DNA from: Ruminococcus sp.
GTDB lineage: Bacteria > Bacillota > Clostridia > Oscillospirales > Ruminococcaceae
DNA: 7,399 nt
NCBI GenBank assembly: GCA_014799765.1
Contig: JAAVHK010000104.1
Coordinates: forward strand, 1 to 7,399
Reading direction: 5' to 3'
Shown: one piece after another, positions 6,073-7,399 of the stretch
Numbering within the stretch: the stretch's first letter is position 1
Layout of the letters: each line of letters begins with the position of its first letter
Made by a program: the position numbers and the translations under genes
Notes under the pieces: model-generated
Seen by the model: only the letters and a program-made list of their open reading frames with translations
Databases searched by the model: none
Told to the model about the DNA's origin: nothing

Positions 6073-6100
6073 ACAAATAAATTGAAAGGACAGATATAAA

Positions 6101-7360
6101 ATGTCAAAAAAACCAGTGGCACTTATTATTATGGACGGTTTCGGTTATAATCCGTCCGATTACGGCAATGCTATAAGTAGTGCAAACACTCCTAACATTG
6201 ACAAGTACAAACAAGGACCTCATACACTTATCGGGGCAAGCGGTCTCGATGTAGGACTTCCTGACGGTCAGATGGGCAATTCCGAAGTAGGACACACCAA
6301 CATAGGAGCAGGCAGAATCGTCTATCAGATGCTTGTCAAGATTTCCAAAGACATAAAGGACGGCGTTTTCTTTGAAAACAAGGTTCTCCTTGACGCTATG
6401 AAAAACTGCAAGGAAAAAAATTCCGCACTTCACCTTATGGGACTTCTTTCCCCTGGTGGCGTACACAGTCATATGGAACATCTTTTCGGTATAGTCGAAA
6501 TGGCAAAGAAAAACGGTCTCGAAAAGGTCTATATACACGCATTTCTCGACGGCAGAGACGTACCGCCGTCATCTGCTTCGGAGTTCATGGAACAGACCGT
6601 TGAAGAATTAAATAAAATAGGTCTCGGAAAAATTGCCACAATTGCCGGACGTTTCTACGCTATGGACAGGGATAATGCATGGGACAGAGTAGAAAAGGCA
6701 TATTCCGCAATGGTTTACGGCGAGGGCGTAAAAGAAAGCTGTCCGGTACAGGCTATTAAAAATTCCTATGCTAACGGCGTTACGGACGAATTTATGTTAC
6801 CTACGGTCATGGACGGTGGCGAAACAATAAAAGAAAATGATAGTGTTATTTTCTTTAATTTCCGTCCTGACCGTGCAAGACAGATTACAAGGGCTTTCGT
6901 TGACCCTGATTTCACAGGATTCGAGAGAAAGAACGGTTTCTTTAATGTTCACTTCGTATGCATGGCACAGTATGACGCTTCTATGCCGAATGTAACTGTA
7001 GCATATCCGCCGGAACAGCTTACTATGACTATGGGCGAATATCTCAGTAAATCCGGAAAAACACAGCTCCGTATCGCTGAAACTCAGAAATATGCACACG
7101 TAACATTCTTCTTCAACGGTGGCGAGGAAAAACAGTTTGATGGTGAAGACAGAATCCTTATAAAATCGCCTGATGTTGAAACTTTCGATATGAAACCGGA
7201 AATGAGTGCCTACGAAGTCTGCGACGCTGTAGTTGATGCTATAAACTCCGATAAATATGATGTTATTATTCTGAACTATGCTAACTGCGATATGGTAGGA
7301 CATACCGGCGTTTTCGACGCTGCTGTAAAAGCTGTAGAATCCGTCGTCGAATGCCTATGA
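6101..7360 (+). CDS. gpmI: 2,3-bisphosphoglycerate-independent phosphoglycerate mutase, cut off at the contig end
   Basis: GpmI interconverts 3- and 2-phosphoglycerate through a phosphoserine intermediate and needs manganese. Residues 1-419 are present of a usual length of about 510. Visible elements are the metal ligand D12 in MDGFG, the nucleophile S61 in GNSEVGH, substrate-binding H122 in GGVHSH, GRD (151-153), R184 and R190 in AGRFYAMDRD, RPDRAR (255-260), and the manganese ligands D397 and H401 in CDMVGHTG. The final segment with the family's ADHGN ligands and last histidine is absent. The TGA at 7358-7360 falls where the family reads E-C-L-G-R; changing T7358 to G would restore this, and adapter sequence starts 5 bases later. 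The stop is therefore most likely a sequence error in a gene that continues beyond the contig. The ATG at 6101 has AAAGGA 10 bases upstream. Confidence 0.95.
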   Translation: MSKKPVALIIMDGFGYNPSDYGNAISSANTPNIDKYKQGPHTLIGASGLDVGLPDGQMGNSEVGHTNIGAGRIVYQMLVKISKDIKDGVFFENKVLLDAMKNCKEKNSALHLMGLLSPGGVHSHMEHLFGIVEMAKKNGLEKVYIHAFLDGRDVPPSSASEFMEQTVEELNKIGLGKIATIAGRFYAMDRDNAWDRVEKAYSAMVYGEGVKESCPVQAIKNSYANGVTDEFMLPTVMDGGETIKENDSVIFFNFRPDRARQITRAFVDPDFTGFERKNGFFNVHFVCMAQYDASMPNVTVAYPPEQLTMTMGEYLSKSGKTQLRIAETQKYAHVTFFFNGGEEKQFDGEDRILIKSPDVETFDMKPEMSAYEVCDAVVDAINSDKYDVIILNYANCDMVGHTGVFDAAVKAVESVVECL

Positions 7361-7364
7361 AGAC

Positions 7365-7399
7365 AGACCGGAAGAGCACACGTCTACGGATAGAGTGTA
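7365..7399 (+). other. Illumina adapter contamination at the contig end
   Basis: AGACCGGAAGAGC (7365-7377) matches the common start of TruSeq-type adapters with one mismatch. It is followed by ACACGTCT (7378-7385) as in the index-side adapter. The last 14 bases (ACGGATAGAGTGTA) match the universal-side adapter segment AGGGAAAGAGTGTA at 12 of 14. The adapter sequences are recalled from memory. The stretch is not genomic and should be trimmed. Confidence 0.9.

Noticed and set aside
6053..6081. Possible promoter TTGCGG-17-AATAAA before gpmI
   Set aside because: The -10 candidate is poor and the match is within chance for this AT-rich stretch, so it does not support a separate gpmI promoter.
6797..7303. 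Leftward 168-codon open frame opposite gpmI
   Set aside because: It is an antisense shadow of gpmI, which shows strong conserved motifs on the plus strand.

Overview
The window looks like chromosomal DNA from an anaerobic low-to-mid-GC Clostridium-class Firmicute. The gene content and style (A-rich Shine-Dalgarno sites, TTG starts, sigma-A type promoters) fit a Ruminococcus/Oscillospiraceae-like organism. This placement is inference from style and could not be checked by search. The right end carries Illumina adapter sequence, so the window ends at the edge of a draft or metagenomic contig.

The layout is two divergent transcription units that start in one intergenic region (about 2238-2406). 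The leftward unit encodes a fusion of a Maf-type nucleotide pyrophosphatase with a DUF1015 domain (2237 to 399). It is followed 5 bases later by a small protein made almost entirely of five-residue [YF]-D-x-x-G repeats (393 to 94). The rightward unit is a lower-glycolysis cluster: pgk (phosphoglycerate kinase), two small membrane-protein genes, tpiA (triosephosphate isomerase), a third membrane-protein gene, then gpmI (cofactor-independent phosphoglycerate mutase), cut off by the contig end. All rightward genes are on the same strand with short gaps, so one transcript from the pgk promoter could carry them, with hairpins between some genes that may tune the downstream ones.

The three glycolytic enzymes act in adjoining steps: TpiA interconverts the triose phosphates, Pgk makes ATP and 3-phosphoglycerate, and GpmI converts this to 2-phosphoglycerate. 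gapA and eno are not seen. The membrane proteins have no recognisable link to glycolysis. They are AT-rich with different codon use, and two of them share a nearly identical start of 24 bases.

The points most worth a second look are the in-frame Maf-DUF1015 fusion that keeps a perfect internal ribosome binding site, the coupled repeat protein, the membrane genes lodged between glycolytic genes, and a pair of mutually exclusive hairpins in front of the third membrane gene. No CRISPR array, tRNA, rRNA or insertion sequence was seen.
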